DNA of 64,000 nucleotides from JANQRA01 sp035550735 (GTDB taxonomy: Bacteria; Actinomycetota; Acidimicrobiia; Spongiisociales; ZC4RG35). The translations under genes and the position numbers were made by a program. Under the pieces are notes generated by a model. It made no database searches. It worked only from the letters and a program-made list of their open reading frames with translations, and was not told the DNA's origin. Of this stretch, positions 52,093 through 60,248 are shown in pieces; the stretch's first letter is position 1, and every line of letters starts with the position of its first letter. Where the stretch lies: positions 28,456-92,455 of the forward strand of contig DASZOM010000046.1 of assembly GCA_035550735.1 (NCBI GenBank). The letters run 5' to 3'.

Positions 52093-52938
52093 TCAGATGA
52101 GACCGGTGGTCTCGACCGGCCCGGAGAGCACCGTCGCCCCCCAGCTCTCGAATGCGGCCGCCACTCGCTCGGCAGTCTCGGCGGTGGCGATCGCCAGGAC
52201 GGAGGGGCCCGCCCCCGACCGCGCCGCATGGAGCGCTCCGGCATGTCTCGCCACCGTGATCAGCTCGCCCACCTCGGGGCTGATCGAGGCCCGAGGCGCC
52301 TCGTGGATCTCGTCCCCGTGAGCCGCGGCCAGCATCCCCGGGTCGCCGCTGATCAGCCCGGCGGTCAATGCGGCCACCCGGGCCACGCTGCGCACCAGGA
52401 CATCCCTCGGATAACTGTCGGGGAGGATCGCCCGGGCCTCGTGCGTGGGGAGGACCGTGTTGGGCACTGCGATCACCGGCCGCAGCGAGGGGTGGATGGG
52501 GAGACGCATCGGCATTCCCTCGGCGGGGACCAGGACGAGACCCCCGTAGACGGCCGCCGCCGGCTGCTCGGGATGTCCCTCCAGCCTGGTGGCGAGGCGG
52601 AAGACACGGTCCGGCGTGGCAGCCTCGCCCACTGCCCGCAGCGCCGCCGCCGCGCCGGCCACGAACGCCGCAGCCGACGACCCGATCCCCCGTCCCAGGG
52701 GAACCTCGTTGTCCACCTCCAAGGCCAGCGGCACATCACCGACCGCCTCTTTGGCTGCGGCCAGCACCGCATCGGCCTCGTCGTCACCTGGTTGCTGGGC
52801 GCCCACGTGCTCCACCGACCATTCCCCGGCACGTCGCGCGGTGACGAAGCAACGGGGGGACAGGGCGATGGCGAGGCAATCGAAGCCCGGCCCGAGGTTT
52901 GCCGTGGTCGCCGGTGCGGATGCGCTCGCCTCGTTCAC
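52093..52938 (-). CDS. thrB: Homoserine kinase
   Basis: ATP-dependent phosphorylation of homoserine for threonine synthesis. The 281-residue GHMP kinase shows APATTANLGPGFDCLAIAL (about 8-26), the ATP loop PLGRGIGSSAAAFVAG (about 80-95), EGHPEQPAAAVYGGLV and the C-terminal ARSGAGPSVLAIA. No thrA, thrC or hom gene is adjacent, so it is separated from the usual thr operon. Its ATG at 52938 is divergent from the small membrane gene at 52973. Confidence 0.92.
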   Translation of the reverse strand: MNEASASAPATTANLGPGFDCLAIALSPRCFVTARRAGEWSVEHVGAQQPGDDEADAVLAAAKEAVGDVPLALEVDNEVPLGRGIGSSAAAFVAGAAAALRAVGEAATPDRVFRLATRLEGHPEQPAAAVYGGLVLVPAEGMPMRLPIHPSLRPVIAVPNTVLPTHEARAILPDSYPRDVLVRSVARVAALTAGLISGDPGMLAAAHGDEIHEAPRASISPEVGELITVARHAGALHAARSGAGPSVLAIATAETAERVAAAFESWGATVLSGPVETTGLI

Positions 52939-52959
52939 GGTTCGAGACTATCGGTGGGG

Positions 52960-52965
52960 TACGGT
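52960..52965 (+). promoter_or_regulatory. -10 box (TACGGT) for the small membrane protein gene
   Basis: TACGGT ends 7 nt before the GTG at 52973; no Shine-Dalgarno. Confidence 0.45.
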
Positions 52966-52972
52966 GCCGGCT

Positions 52973-53191
52973 GTGTCAGAGCTCTTCGACTTCGAGAACC
53001 TCCTTCCCGAGTTGATCCTCGCCATCGGTCTCGCCCTGCTCATCGGCAACGGGCTCGCCTGGTTGAAGAACCGGCGCGGGGAGACCCCCGACGGGGTGAG
53101 TGATGCCGTCTTCCGCCCCGGACGCGCCGCCTTCCTCATGGTGGTGGGGGTGGTGTTGAGTGTCTGGGGATCGGTCACCCTGTTCACCTGA
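52973..53191 (+). CDS. Small two-helix membrane protein of unknown function
   Basis: A 72-residue protein with two hydrophobic segments (about 12-29, LILAIGLALLIGNGLAWL, and about 52-70) joined by a basic loop (KNRRGETPDG), likely a hairpin in the membrane with the loop inside. GTG at 52973 is fixed by the -10 box. Palindromic repeat copy 4 follows 28 nt after the stop. Confidence 0.7.
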   Translation: MSELFDFENLLPELILAIGLALLIGNGLAWLKNRRGETPDGVSDAVFRPGRAAFLMVVGVVLSVWGSVTLFT

Positions 53192-53219
53192 TCCCCCGGG
53201 GAAGGGGGCCACCTGAGCA

Positions 53220-53264
53220 CTGACGTGCAACGAACGTCGTCTCACGACCTTCGTTGCACGCCGG
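53220..53264 (+). repeat. 45-nt palindromic repeat, copy 4
   Basis: Begins CTGACGTGCAACGAACGTCG. The arms CGTGCAACGAACGTCGT (53224-53240) and 53244-53260 pair over 17 bp with one mismatch around a 3-nt loop. It lies between the small membrane gene and the tRNA promoter, in the same orientation as copies 1 and 2. Confidence 0.9.
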
Positions 53265-53293
53265 ACGTCGATCTGGCTTCCCCTCCGGACGAC

Positions 53294-53299
53294 TACCCT
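53294..53299 (+). promoter_or_regulatory. -10 box (TACCCT) for tRNA-Gly
   Basis: TACCCT ends 10 nt before the mature tRNA 5' end, so transcription would begin almost at the tRNA. Confidence 0.5.
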
Positions 53300-53309
53300 G
53301 ACCCTCCCC

Positions 53310-53380
53310 GCGGGTGTAGTTCAATGGCAGAACGTGAGCTTCCCAAGCTCAAGATGCGGGTTCGATTCCCGTCACCCGCT
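53310..53380 (+). tRNA. tRNA-Gly (anticodon CCC)
   Basis: A 71-nt cloverleaf. Acceptor arms GCGGGTG (53310-53316) and CACCCGC (53373-53379) pair fully, with T as discriminator; the anticodon stem is TGAGC/GCTCA with loop TTCCCAA; the T arm is GCGGG-TTCGATT-CCCGT. The 3' CCA is not encoded. The TGGC in the D arm and short variable loop are normal for Gly tRNAs. It reads GGG codons. An ORF called across this region (53225-53470) is not real. Confidence 0.95.
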
Positions 53381-53457
53381 CCCCGCCACCCGATCTACCG
53401 CGTTCTCTTCGATGTTGTGCAATTCATTGCGCTGAGGGGGGAATCCTGCACAGGATT

Positions 53458-53463
53458 TAGGAT
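53458..53463 (+). promoter_or_regulatory. -10 box (TAGGAT) for the RNB-domain gene
   Basis: TAGGAT ends 7 nt before the GTG at 53471; no Shine-Dalgarno. Confidence 0.45.
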
Positions 53464-53470
53464 CGACTGA

Positions 53471-54886
53471 GTGCCGTCACGCAAGCTCCATCTCGCAGCC
53501 ACCGATTCGGTGGTGGAGCGAGGTCTCGAGCTGATCCGGGAGGAACGCGTGATCCCCTCGGCCTTCCCGCCAGAGGTCCTCGCCGAGGCTCAAGCGGCCG
53601 TGCCGAGACTTCCCGAGCGGGATCTCAGGGACGTCCCGTTCATCACCATCGACCCACCCGGAGCACGTGACCTCGATCAGGCGCTCCATCTGGAGGCTCG
53701 CCCGGGTGGCTACCGGGTTTGGTATGCCATCGCCGACGTTGCCGCCTTCGTCACCCCGGGCGGGGCCATGGACACCGAGGCACGATTCCGCGGCCTCACC
53801 ATGTATGGCCCGGACCGGCGCACGCTCCTCTACCCCGGTGTGATCTCCGAGGGTGCCGCCAGCCTTCTCCCCGACGAGGATCGGCCCGCCCTGGTTTGGA
53901 CCATCGATCTCGACGAATCCGGCGTGGTCGAGTCGACCGGCGTCGAGCGTGCCATGGTCCGAAGCCGCCAGCAGCTCGACTTCCCCTCGGTCCAGTCACA
54001 ACTCGAAGCGGGCGGCGCCCCTGCTTCGATGAAGCTGCTCGCCGAAGTGGGCCGGCTCCGTCAACTGGCCGAGCAGGGACGTGGGGCAGTGAATCTTCCC
54101 GTCCCCGAGCAACTGGTCGTGAAGGTCGACGGCGGGTGGGGGCTCGTCTATCGCCAGCCACTCCCGGTCGAGGGCTGGAACGCCCAGATCTCACTGCTGG
54201 TCGGGATGGAGGCGGCCCGGCTCATGGTCGAGGCGGGCACCGGCCTGTTGCGCACTCTGCCTCCCACCTCCGCGAAGGAGTTGAGCTGGATCCGACGTGT
54301 CGCCAAGGCTTTGGACGTTGCCTGGCCGGCCGGGGCGGCCTATCCCGACGTCATCAGGAGCCTCAACCCCCGGATCCCTTCACACGCCGCTCTCCTCGCC
54401 GAGGCCTCATCCCTTCTCTCCGGTGCCGGCTACCAGGTGATCGAGCCCGGGGTGACTCCGGAGCAGCACTCGGCCATCGCCGCCCTCTATGCCCACGCCA
54501 CCGCCCCCTTGCGACGACTCGTCGACCGCTTCGTCGGCGAGTGCTGCCTGTCCATCTCCGCCGGGCGCGAAGTCCCGGAATGGGTAGCCGAAGCCCTCCC
54601 CCTCCTTCCCGAGATCATGGCCCGCTCCGAGTCGATTGCCAACGGCTACGAATCGGCCTGCGTGAACCTGGTCGAGGCTGCGCTCCTGTCGGACCGTGTC
54701 GGCGACGTGTTCACGGGTGTCGTCGTCGATGTCGATCGAGACGCGCCTCATGGTGAGGTCCAAATTCGCGAACCGGCGGTCCATGCCCGCATCGAAGACG
54801 GCGATCTCCGTCTCGGAGAGGAGATCCGGGTGCGGGTCGCGGAGGCGTCGGTACCGGATCGGAGAGTGAGGTTCGCCAGGGCCTGA
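53471..54886 (+). CDS. RNB-domain ribonuclease (RNase II/R family, short form)
   Basis: A 471-residue 3'-5' exoribonuclease-like protein. The active-site segment FITIDPPGARDLDQALHL (about 57-74) keeps three of the four acidic residues of RNase II, with Gln at the fourth; to my knowledge DLDQA is common in actinobacterial RNB proteins. HATAPLRRLVDRFVGE is the RNB signature Y/HxHxTSPIRRxxDxxxH in modified form. A C-terminal S1-like segment of about 60 residues follows (VGDVFTGVVVDVDRDA). There is no N-terminal cold-shock domain. It has its own leaderless promoter after the tRNA. Confidence 0.87.
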   Translation: MPSRKLHLAATDSVVERGLELIREERVIPSAFPPEVLAEAQAAVPRLPERDLRDVPFITIDPPGARDLDQALHLEARPGGYRVWYAIADVAAFVTPGGAMDTEARFRGLTMYGPDRRTLLYPGVISEGAASLLPDEDRPALVWTIDLDESGVVESTGVERAMVRSRQQLDFPSVQSQLEAGGAPASMKLLAEVGRLRQLAEQGRGAVNLPVPEQLVVKVDGGWGLVYRQPLPVEGWNAQISLLVGMEAARLMVEAGTGLLRTLPPTSAKELSWIRRVAKALDVAWPAGAAYPDVIRSLNPRIPSHAALLAEASSLLSGAGYQVIEPGVTPEQHSAIAALYAHATAPLRRLVDRFVGECCLSISAGREVPEWVAEALPLLPEIMARSESIANGYESACVNLVEAALLSDRVGDVFTGVVVDVDRDAPHGEVQIREPAVHARIEDGDLRLGEEIRVRVAEASVPDRRVRFARA

Positions 54887-54890
54887 TCGC

Positions 54891-56168
54891 TCAGGTGTCA
54901 CCGGCATGGGCGATCTGATCCAGGGCCCGCCAGATCAGGGCCAGGATCATGGCTGACCCGGCGAATGCGAACCAGTACGGCGCCGCCAGCCCCCAACGGT
55001 CGGCGACCAACCCGCCCAGGGGAGCCCCGAGCACCAGACCGCCGGTGACGGCGATCCGATAGACGCTTCCGACCCTGCCCTGCAGCTCGTTGGGGACCGC
55101 ACGCTGTCGGACCGCGGTCGACGTCGTGCCCCAGATGAATGCGTGGGCACCGAAGAAGAAGAGCGTGACCATTGCGACGGCGGGGGTCGTGGTCAGGGCG
55201 AGACACAGATGGGTGCCCGTTTCGATCATCAGGCCGCCTCGCATGATCTTCGCCAGGCTGAATCGCGCCTCCAACTTCCCATAGAGAGCGGTTCCCAGCA
55301 GTCCCCCAAGGGCCATGACCGTGGTGAGCAGGCCGAACCCCACCTCACCCATCCCCAACCGATCGGTGGAGTAGAGGACCAGGACCGACCAGGCGGCGCC
55401 AAAGGTGACGTTGAAGGTCAGGATCGTCAAGGCCAGGGTGCGCATCGGCGGGTGGTTCCACAACCAGCGCGCCCCTTCGGCGATCTCCCGACGCAAGGAG
55501 GCGACCGGACGGGGCTCCAGGACGGTGGTGACGATGCGGGACACCATCGTCACGGCCAGGGCCATGATGAATGCCTGGGTGAGAAATGGCAGGGCCATGC
55601 CGGCTGCGAAGAGCAAGGCGCCGAGCGGGGGGCCGGCGAGCTGGTTGGCCGTGATGAATCCGGTCATGAGCCGGGCGTTGGCCAGCCCCAGATCAGGCTT
55701 GTCGACCATCATCGGGAGAAGGGTCGAGGTGGTGGTGTCGGCGAAGGTCTCCGCGATGCCCAAAGCGAACAGCGCGCCCAGCACCAGGGCCACGTTCACC
55801 CTCCCGGTGGCGATGAACGTCGCCAGGACCGCGAGCAGGAGCGATCGCGCCAGGTTGACCATGATGATCAAGCGTCTGCGATCCAGCCGATCGGCCAAGA
55901 CACCCGCGTAGAGCCCCAGCAACATCGGGGGCAGCCACTGAACGAGAAGGGCGAAGCTGACGAGTCTCGGGTCGCGCGTCTGCGAAGCGACGAGCAGGGG
56001 CCCGGCAGCGATGGCGATGCCGTCACCGAGATTGGTCAGCCAGGACGAGCCGAGCAGCCACCGGAAGCTCGGCCCCAGACGACTGGGGGACACGAGATCC
56101 AGCGTCGCCCTCACCGAACGTCGCACGGGCGGCGGCTGATCGTCGCGGTCGGGTGATTGCGAGGTCAC
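54891..56168 (-). CDS. MFS transporter (MFS_3 / enterobactin-exporter-like)
   Basis: A protein of about 425 residues with roughly 12 hydrophobic segments. SFRWLLGSSWLTNLGDGIAI, LYAGVLADRLDRRRLIIMVN (the loop 2-3 motif) and a C-terminal RGGLVxDRWGL-like repeat place it in the same broad family as the protein at 7532-8827. Start is uncertain: GTG at 56168 was chosen, with alternatives at 56183 and 56207. It converges with the RNB gene and is divergent from dcd. Likely an efflux pump of unknown substrate. Confidence 0.82.
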   Translation of the reverse strand: MTSQSPDRDDQPPPVRRSVRATLDLVSPSRLGPSFRWLLGSSWLTNLGDGIAIAAGPLLVASQTRDPRLVSFALLVQWLPPMLLGLYAGVLADRLDRRRLIIMVNLARSLLLAVLATFIATGRVNVALVLGALFALGIAETFADTTTSTLLPMMVDKPDLGLANARLMTGFITANQLAGPPLGALLFAAGMALPFLTQAFIMALAVTMVSRIVTTVLEPRPVASLRREIAEGARWLWNHPPMRTLALTILTFNVTFGAAWSVLVLYSTDRLGMGEVGFGLLTTVMALGGLLGTALYGKLEARFSLAKIMRGGLMIETGTHLCLALTTTPAVAMVTLFFFGAHAFIWGTTSTAVRQRAVPNELQGRVGSVYRIAVTGGLVLGAPLGGLVADRWGLAAPYWFAFAGSAMILALIWRALDQIAHAGDT

Positions 56169-56218
56169 ACCGGTTGATATCACGGATGGAGCCCCCCGGC
56201 ATGCCAATGCCCCGTGGG

Positions 56219-56224
56219 TACGAT
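56219..56224 (+). promoter_or_regulatory. -10 box (TACGAT) for dcd
   Basis: TACGAT ends 9 nt before the dcd ATG at 56234; no Shine-Dalgarno. Confidence 0.45.
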
Positions 56225-56233
56225 GCCTGGCGC

Positions 56234-56809
56234 ATGATCTTCTCCGACCGGTCGATCAAAGAGGCCATCGACTCGGGCACCATCCTCATCGACCCCTACG
56301 AGCCCGCCCATGTCCAGCCGTCGTCGGTCGATCTTCGGGTCGGTGATGGGTTCAGGGTGTTCGTCAACCACAGGTACTCCGAGATCGATCCCCGGTCCCC
56401 CCAGGACGACTTGACCCAGCTTGTCGAAGTGGGCGAGGGGCCGTTCATGCTCCACCCGGGGGAGTTCGTCCTCGGGTCGACCCTGGAGCGGGTCAAGCTG
56501 GGTGAGGACGTGGTGGCCCGTCTCGAGGGGAAGTCCTCCCTGGGCCGTCTCGGGCTGCTCATCCACTCCACGGCCGGGTTCATCGACCCCGGCTTCGAAG
56601 GGCATATCACCCTCGAGCTCTCCAACGTCGCCACCCTCCCCATCGCCATCTACCCGGGCATGAAGATCGGCCAGATCAGCTTCTATCAGATGACCACCGC
56701 CGCCGAGCATCCCTACGGCTCCCCGGAGCTCGGCTCGAAGTACCAGGGACAGACCGGGCCCACGGCGAGCCGCTCGCACCGCGACTTCGACGACCCGACC
56801 TCTAACTAG
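56234..56809 (+). CDS. dcd: dCTP deaminase, probably the dUMP-forming type
   Basis: A 191-residue dUTPase-fold trimer subunit that supplies dUMP for thymidylate synthesis. MIFSDRSIKEAIDSGTI, VQPSSVDLRVGDGFRVF and EGKSSLGRLGLLIHSTAGFI (about 96-115) with DPGFEGHITLELSN hold the active-site Ser, Arg and Glu. The SSLGRLGL form is typical of actinobacterial enzymes that deaminate dCTP and cleave it to dUMP. ATG at 56234 follows a -10 box and gives the conserved N-terminus. A hairpin lies downstream. Confidence 0.93.
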   Translation: MIFSDRSIKEAIDSGTILIDPYEPAHVQPSSVDLRVGDGFRVFVNHRYSEIDPRSPQDDLTQLVEVGEGPFMLHPGEFVLGSTLERVKLGEDVVARLEGKSSLGRLGLLIHSTAGFIDPGFEGHITLELSNVATLPIAIYPGMKIGQISFYQMTTAAEHPYGSPELGSKYQGQTGPTASRSHRDFDDPTSN

Positions 56810-56945
56810 CGCGACTGCGTATATTCGGTTTGGACCGGGATGGCGTGGCTCAGTCCTGCCAGACTCGGTGGCAGTAGTCCAACGCCCATTGAGTCCCCGC
56901 TCAGAAGCTTCCACAGAGCTTCACGGGCAAGTGACGAACCCCTCC

Positions 56946-56967
56946 GCGGCAGCCACCAGGCTGCCGC
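56946..56967. terminator. Hairpin terminator between dcd and dnaB
   Basis: A perfect 9-bp stem GCGGCAGCC (56946-56954) paired with 56959-56967 and loop ACCA. It is 10 nt from the dnaB stop and 136 nt after dcd, so it most likely ends the dnaB transcript. The rest of the gap (56810-56945) shows nothing recognisable. Confidence 0.65.
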
Positions 56968-56977
56968 TCGTCCCGTC

Positions 56978-58327
56978 TCAGGAGACGTCGCGGCCGAGAT
57001 TGGCGAATCTGGTGAACTCGGGCTGGAACGTCATCTCCACCGGCCCGGTGGACCCGGCACGATGCTTGGCCACGATGATCTCGGCGATGCCCTTCTTGTC
57101 CTGGTCCTCGGGGTGGTAGTACTCGTGCCGGTAGACGAACATGACGACGTCGGCGTCCTGCTCGATCGATCCCGATTCGCGTAGGTCGGACAGTCTCGGC
57201 CGCTTGTCCTCTCTCGCCTCCAAAGACCGGTTGAGCTGGGAGGCGGCGATGATCGGCACCCCGAGCTCGCGAGCGAGGTTCTTCAGGTTTCTCGAGATCT
57301 GGGCGATCTCCTGCTGACGATTCTCCGGGCCGTGGGCTTCCATCAGCTGGAGGTAGTCGACCACGATCAGAGACAGGCCCTTCTTTCGCTTGAGACGCCG
57401 GCACTTGGCCCTGATGTCGGTGACGGTGACCACCGGTGAGTCGTCGATGTATATGGGCGCCTTGTACATCCGCCCGGCGGCGTCGACCACCCGCTGCCAC
57501 AACGGACCGAGCTGACCCGTGCGCAGCTTCATCGAGTCGACCTTGCCCACCGAGGAGAGGATTCGTTGCACGATCTCCTCCTTCGACATCTCCAGCGAGA
57601 AGATCGCCACCGACTCCCCCGCAGAGGCTGCGTTGGTGGCGATGTTGAGCGCGAGGCTCGACTTTCCCATCGCCGGCCTTCCCGCGATCACCACGAGGTT
57701 GGCGGCCTGGAGACCGGCGAGCTTCTTGTCCAGGTCGACGAAGCCGGTGGCGAGACCGGTGAGGTCCGAGCCCTGCTGCTCCAACAGCTCGATGTGCTCC
57801 AACACGTCCTGGAAGAGCGGACCCACCTCGAGCAGCGTCTGCGACGTCCGCTTCTCCGCCACGCCGAGCACCGCCTGCTCGGCACGATCGAGCACCGCGG
57901 AGATCTCGTCGTCGATGTCGAAGGCGAAGTCTGTCACCGCGGCGCCGGCACGGATCAGCTCACGACGCTTGGCGTGCTCCTCGACGATGCCGGCGTAATA
58001 CACGACATTGGACGTGGATGGCACGATGTCGACCAGCCGGGTCAGGTACTGGACCCCGCCCACCTTCTCCAGTTCCCCCATCCGCCGCAAGCCCTCCGAC
58101 ACCGTCACCGCGTCGATCGCCTGGCTGGTGTCGAACAGGTCGCGCATCGCCTCGAAGATCGCCTGGTGCGCCGGGACGTAGAAGTCCTCGGGATGGATGC
58201 GGTCCATGACCTCGTTGACCGCGTCCTCCGACAAGAGGAGCGCACCGATCACCGATTCCTCGGCCTCGCGGGAGTGTGGTGGCTGGCGGTAGCCGGGGCG
58301 CATCTCTGTGTGTTCGGCGGTGGTCAT
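56978..58327 (-). CDS. dnaB: Replicative DNA helicase
   Basis: The 449-residue hexameric helicase of the replication fork. The N-terminal collar domain (REAEESVIGALLLSEDAVN) is followed by the RecA-like domain with Walker A GRPAMGKSSLALN (about 219-231), the FSLEMSKEEIVQRI segment, Walker B LIVVDYLQLM and ASQLNRSLEAREDKRP. No intein interrupts it. It lies downstream of rpsF-ssb-rpsR-rplI in the usual order, but a repeat with a terminator-like hairpin separates it from rplI. Confidence 0.97.
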   Translation of the reverse strand: MTTAEHTEMRPGYRQPPHSREAEESVIGALLLSEDAVNEVMDRIHPEDFYVPAHQAIFEAMRDLFDTSQAIDAVTVSEGLRRMGELEKVGGVQYLTRLVDIVPSTSNVVYYAGIVEEHAKRRELIRAGAAVTDFAFDIDDEISAVLDRAEQAVLGVAEKRTSQTLLEVGPLFQDVLEHIELLEQQGSDLTGLATGFVDLDKKLAGLQAANLVVIAGRPAMGKSSLALNIATNAASAGESVAIFSLEMSKEEIVQRILSSVGKVDSMKLRTGQLGPLWQRVVDAAGRMYKAPIYIDDSPVVTVTDIRAKCRRLKRKKGLSLIVVDYLQLMEAHGPENRQQEIAQISRNLKNLARELGVPIIAASQLNRSLEAREDKRPRLSDLRESGSIEQDADVVMFVYRHEYYHPEDQDKKGIAEIIVAKHRAGSTGPVEMTFQPEFTRFANLGRDVS

Positions 58328-58577
58328 CTCGGTGCTCGTTGCCCTTCAGTAGAAGCAGGCGGCAGGTACAAATCCTTGGTCAATACGCGTGAAACCCCGC
58401 CGGGGCGGGGAAGTGATGCCGCCAGCGGCGGGGGAAGTGGGGGCAACATAGGACCGCCGGCCGGTCGGGCCAAGGCGAGGCGCTCCTTGTTTTTCCCGAC
58501 CCTCGTTTTCTTTTTCGCGCTGGCACTTCCTGGGCGAAAGTCGCGAAAAGACTTCGCGCCCTCGGCAGGATTCGGCT
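58328..58577. other. Non-coding gap between rplI and dnaB
   Basis: No gene is supported in this stretch. It contains G/C-rich runs near 58397-58440, a pyrimidine-rich run at 58485-58516, and an imperfect hairpin GGGCGAAAGTC (58533-58543) with 58551-58562. It presumably holds the dnaB promoter, but no clear -10 box lies close to the start codon. The 46-nt repeat copy B fills the rplI-proximal end. Confidence 0.5.
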
Positions 58578-58623
58578 AATGAAACGCCCAAAAGCCCACT
58601 ATTGGGCCCCCATGCATTAGGAA
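58578..58623 (-). repeat. 46-nt repeat element, copy B (after rplI), with terminator-like hairpin
   Basis: On the minus strand it reads TTCCTAATGCATGGGGGCCC and continues with a GCCCA-ATAG-TGGGC hairpin followed by TTTT, a fair intrinsic terminator, and ends GCGTTTCATT. It begins 4 nt after the rplI stop. It matches copy A (24895-24940) at 38 of 46 positions in the same orientation. Confidence 0.8.
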
Positions 58624-58627
58624 AGCT

Positions 58628-59074
58628 TCAGGCGGGGATGATGTCCACCGTCAGGGGGAACTCCACCTCGGGGTGGGCTTCGATGGTGATCTCGTGGAGG
58701 CCGATCGCCTTGATCGGCTTGTCGATGGCGATCTGAGACCGCTCGAGCTCGATCCCGGTGAAGCGCTTGATGCCCTCCACGATGTCGCCGACGCCGATCG
58801 AGCCATAGAGCTGGCCCTCGTCCCCGGCCTGGGCGGCGAGCACGACACGACTCCCCACCAGTTGGGTGGCGATGTTCTCGGCGGCCTCCTTGGCCCGTCG
58901 CTCCGCTTCGAGCCGGGCTACCCGAATGGTCTCCGCCTGTGCCAGTGCCCCTTCGTTGGCCTTGATCGCCTTCCGCTTTGGCAATAGGAAGTTGCGGGCG
59001 TACCCGTCGGTCACGTCTACCACGTCGCCCCGCTTTCCCAGATCGGTGACGTCGTCGGTGAGGATCAGCTTCAT
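58628..59074 (-). CDS. rplI: Ribosomal protein bL9
   Basis: A 148-residue large-subunit protein. MKLILTDDVTDLGKRGDVVD and VTDGYARNFLLPKRKAI form the classic N-terminal domain, followed by a long helix and a C-terminal domain (LYGSIGVGDIVEGIKRFTGI). ATG at 59074 overlaps the rpsR stop (ATGA); a longer frame to 59146 is spurious. Last gene of the rpsF-ssb-rpsR-rplI block. Confidence 0.97.
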   Translation of the reverse strand: MKLILTDDVTDLGKRGDVVDVTDGYARNFLLPKRKAIKANEGALAQAETIRVARLEAERRAKEAAENIATQLVGSRVVLAAQAGDEGQLYGSIGVGDIVEGIKRFTGIELERSQIAIDKPIKAIGLHEITIEAHPEVEFPLTVDIIPA

Positions 59075-59343
59075 CGCCCACCCACGTAGGGCAGCAGCGC
59101 CATCTCCCGGGCGTTCTTGACCGCGACCGCCACCTTGCGCTGGCACTGGGGGCAGAGCCCGCTCACCCGGCGACCCCGGATCTTGCCCCGGTCGGAGACG
59201 TACTTGCGAAGGAAGGCGACGTCCTTCCAGTCCACCTTGCCTTCCGGGCAGACGGCACAGGGGCGCGGCTTGCCGCCGCGACGAAAGTCCTGACGCCGGC
59301 CCCGGGGCGCGGTCTTCGGGGTTCTCCTGTTCTTACGAGCCAT
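59071..59343 (-). CDS. rpsR: Ribosomal protein bS18 (zinc-binding form)
   Basis: A 90-residue small-subunit protein that pairs with S6. FRRGGKPRPCAVCPEGKVDW and LCPQCQRKVAVAVKNAREMA carry two CxxC pairs, so this is the C+ zinc-binding paralogue type. Actinobacteria often also have a C- copy for zinc starvation; none is in the window. It is 11 bp after ssb and overlaps rplI by four bases. Confidence 0.96.
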   Translation of the reverse strand: MARKNRRTPKTAPRGRRQDFRRGGKPRPCAVCPEGKVDWKDVAFLRKYVSDRGKIRGRRVSGLCPQCQRKVAVAVKNAREMALLPYVGGR

Positions 59344-59354
59344 GCAATCCTCTC

Positions 59355-59798
59355 CTAGAAGGGCGCCTCGTCGGGCCCATAGTCGTCCCTGGCCGAGGGG
59401 GCGCCGGCGGCGGCTGCCGCCTGGTTCTCACTCCAGCCTTCCTGACGCTGGGTGCGGTTGACCGTGGCGGTCGCCCAACGCAGGGAGGGGCCGATCTCGT
59501 CGACCTGGATCTCGACCACCGAGCGCTTGTCACCGGTCTCGGTCTCCCAGCTCCGCTGTTCGAGGCGACCGGTGACGATCACCCGGGCGCCCTTCTGCAG
59601 CGACTCGGCCGCCTGCTCGGCCTGCTCCCGCCAGATGGTCCCCGTGAAGAAGCTGGTGCTCTCCTGCCAGTCGCCGCCCTGGTCACGCCAGCGACGGTTG
59701 ACCGCAAGGCGGATCTTGGCCATGGCGACACCCGACGGGGTGAAGCGGAGCTCCGGGTCGTCGACCAGGTTTCCGATCAAGGTCACGTTGTTTGACAT
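59355..59798 (-). CDS. ssb: Single-stranded DNA-binding protein
   Basis: A 147-residue OB-fold protein. NVTLIGNLVDDPELRFTPSG, VNRRWRDQGGDWQESTSFFT and KGARVIVTGRLEQRSWE are standard SSB segments. A Gln/Ala/Ser-rich linker leads to the acidic tip DEAPF, a slightly altered form of the DDIPF tail that recruits repair proteins. ATG at 59798 has GAGGAG upstream. It sits between rpsF and rpsR as in most bacteria. Confidence 0.96.
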   Translation of the reverse strand: MSNNVTLIGNLVDDPELRFTPSGVAMAKIRLAVNRRWRDQGGDWQESTSFFTGTIWREQAEQAAESLQKGARVIVTGRLEQRSWETETGDKRSVVEIQVDEIGPSLRWATATVNRTQRQEGWSENQAAAAAGAPSARDDYGPDEAPF

Positions 59799-59858
59799 CG
59801 AGTTCTCCTCTGTTCCGTCCCGCTTCCGACTATGGCGGGTAGCCGAGACAGAATCCAG

Positions 59859-60146
59859 TCAGTCGTCCAACCGGACGATCTTGTGGCGGACGACCTCATC
59901 GGCGAGCGACAACATGCGGTCGACACCGGCCACGGCATCGGTACCCGCGCTGAATGTAAGCACCGTGTAGTAGCCCTCGCTCAGGTGATCGATCTCGTAG
60001 GCAAACCGTCGCTTGCCCCAGATGTCCCGCTTGGTCACCTCGGCCTCACTCTTGGCGAGAAAGGCCTCCAGCTCCTGGATCTTGGCCTCGACGTCATTCT
60101 CGGCCAGATCCGGCCGATGAATGGTCATCAGTTCATAGTCGCGCAT
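59859..60146 (-). CDS. rpsF: Ribosomal protein bS6
   Basis: A 95-residue small-subunit protein with RDYELMTIHRPDLAENDVEA and WGKRRFAYEIDHLSEGYYTV. ATG at 60146 has a textbook AGGAGGTGA Shine-Dalgarno, unlike most first genes here, which look leaderless. First gene of the ribosomal/ssb operon; it has an 80-nt structured leader. Confidence 0.96.
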   Translation of the reverse strand: MRDYELMTIHRPDLAENDVEAKIQELEAFLAKSEAEVTKRDIWGKRRFAYEIDHLSEGYYTVLTFSAGTDAVAGVDRMLSLADEVVRHKIVRLDD

Positions 60147-60241
60147 TTCACCTCCTGTGGACATCCGAGCTCGGAAGGCCCCACCGACACGATGGAGCAG
60201 GGGCCGGCGGCGCGAGACGCCGGATTCAGGCGGGAATGGTA
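60147..60241 (-). promoter_or_regulatory. rpsF promoter and structured 5' leader (possible S6:S18 autoregulatory site)
   Basis: On the minus strand TACCAT (60241 to 60236) is a -10 box placing the start near 60229. The leader then holds CCGGCG (60223 to 60218) paired with 60209-60204, a GGCCCC/GGGGCC stem (outer arms at about 60206-60201 and 60181-60176), and CCGAGCTCGG just before the Shine-Dalgarno. In many bacteria the S6:S18 pair binds such a leader through a bulged CCG to shut off the operon; I see CCG triplets but cannot fold it with certainty. Confidence 0.4.
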
Positions 60242-60248
60242 GACGCTC

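Noticed and set aside
53225..53470. An 81-codon frame spanning repeat copy 4 and the tRNA
   Set aside because: It reads through a complete tRNA-Gly cloverleaf and a palindrome; the product has no recognisable feature.
57563..57573. TTCGTTGCACG inside dnaB as a repeat copy
   Set aside because: A single 11-nt match within a conserved coding stretch, with no second arm.
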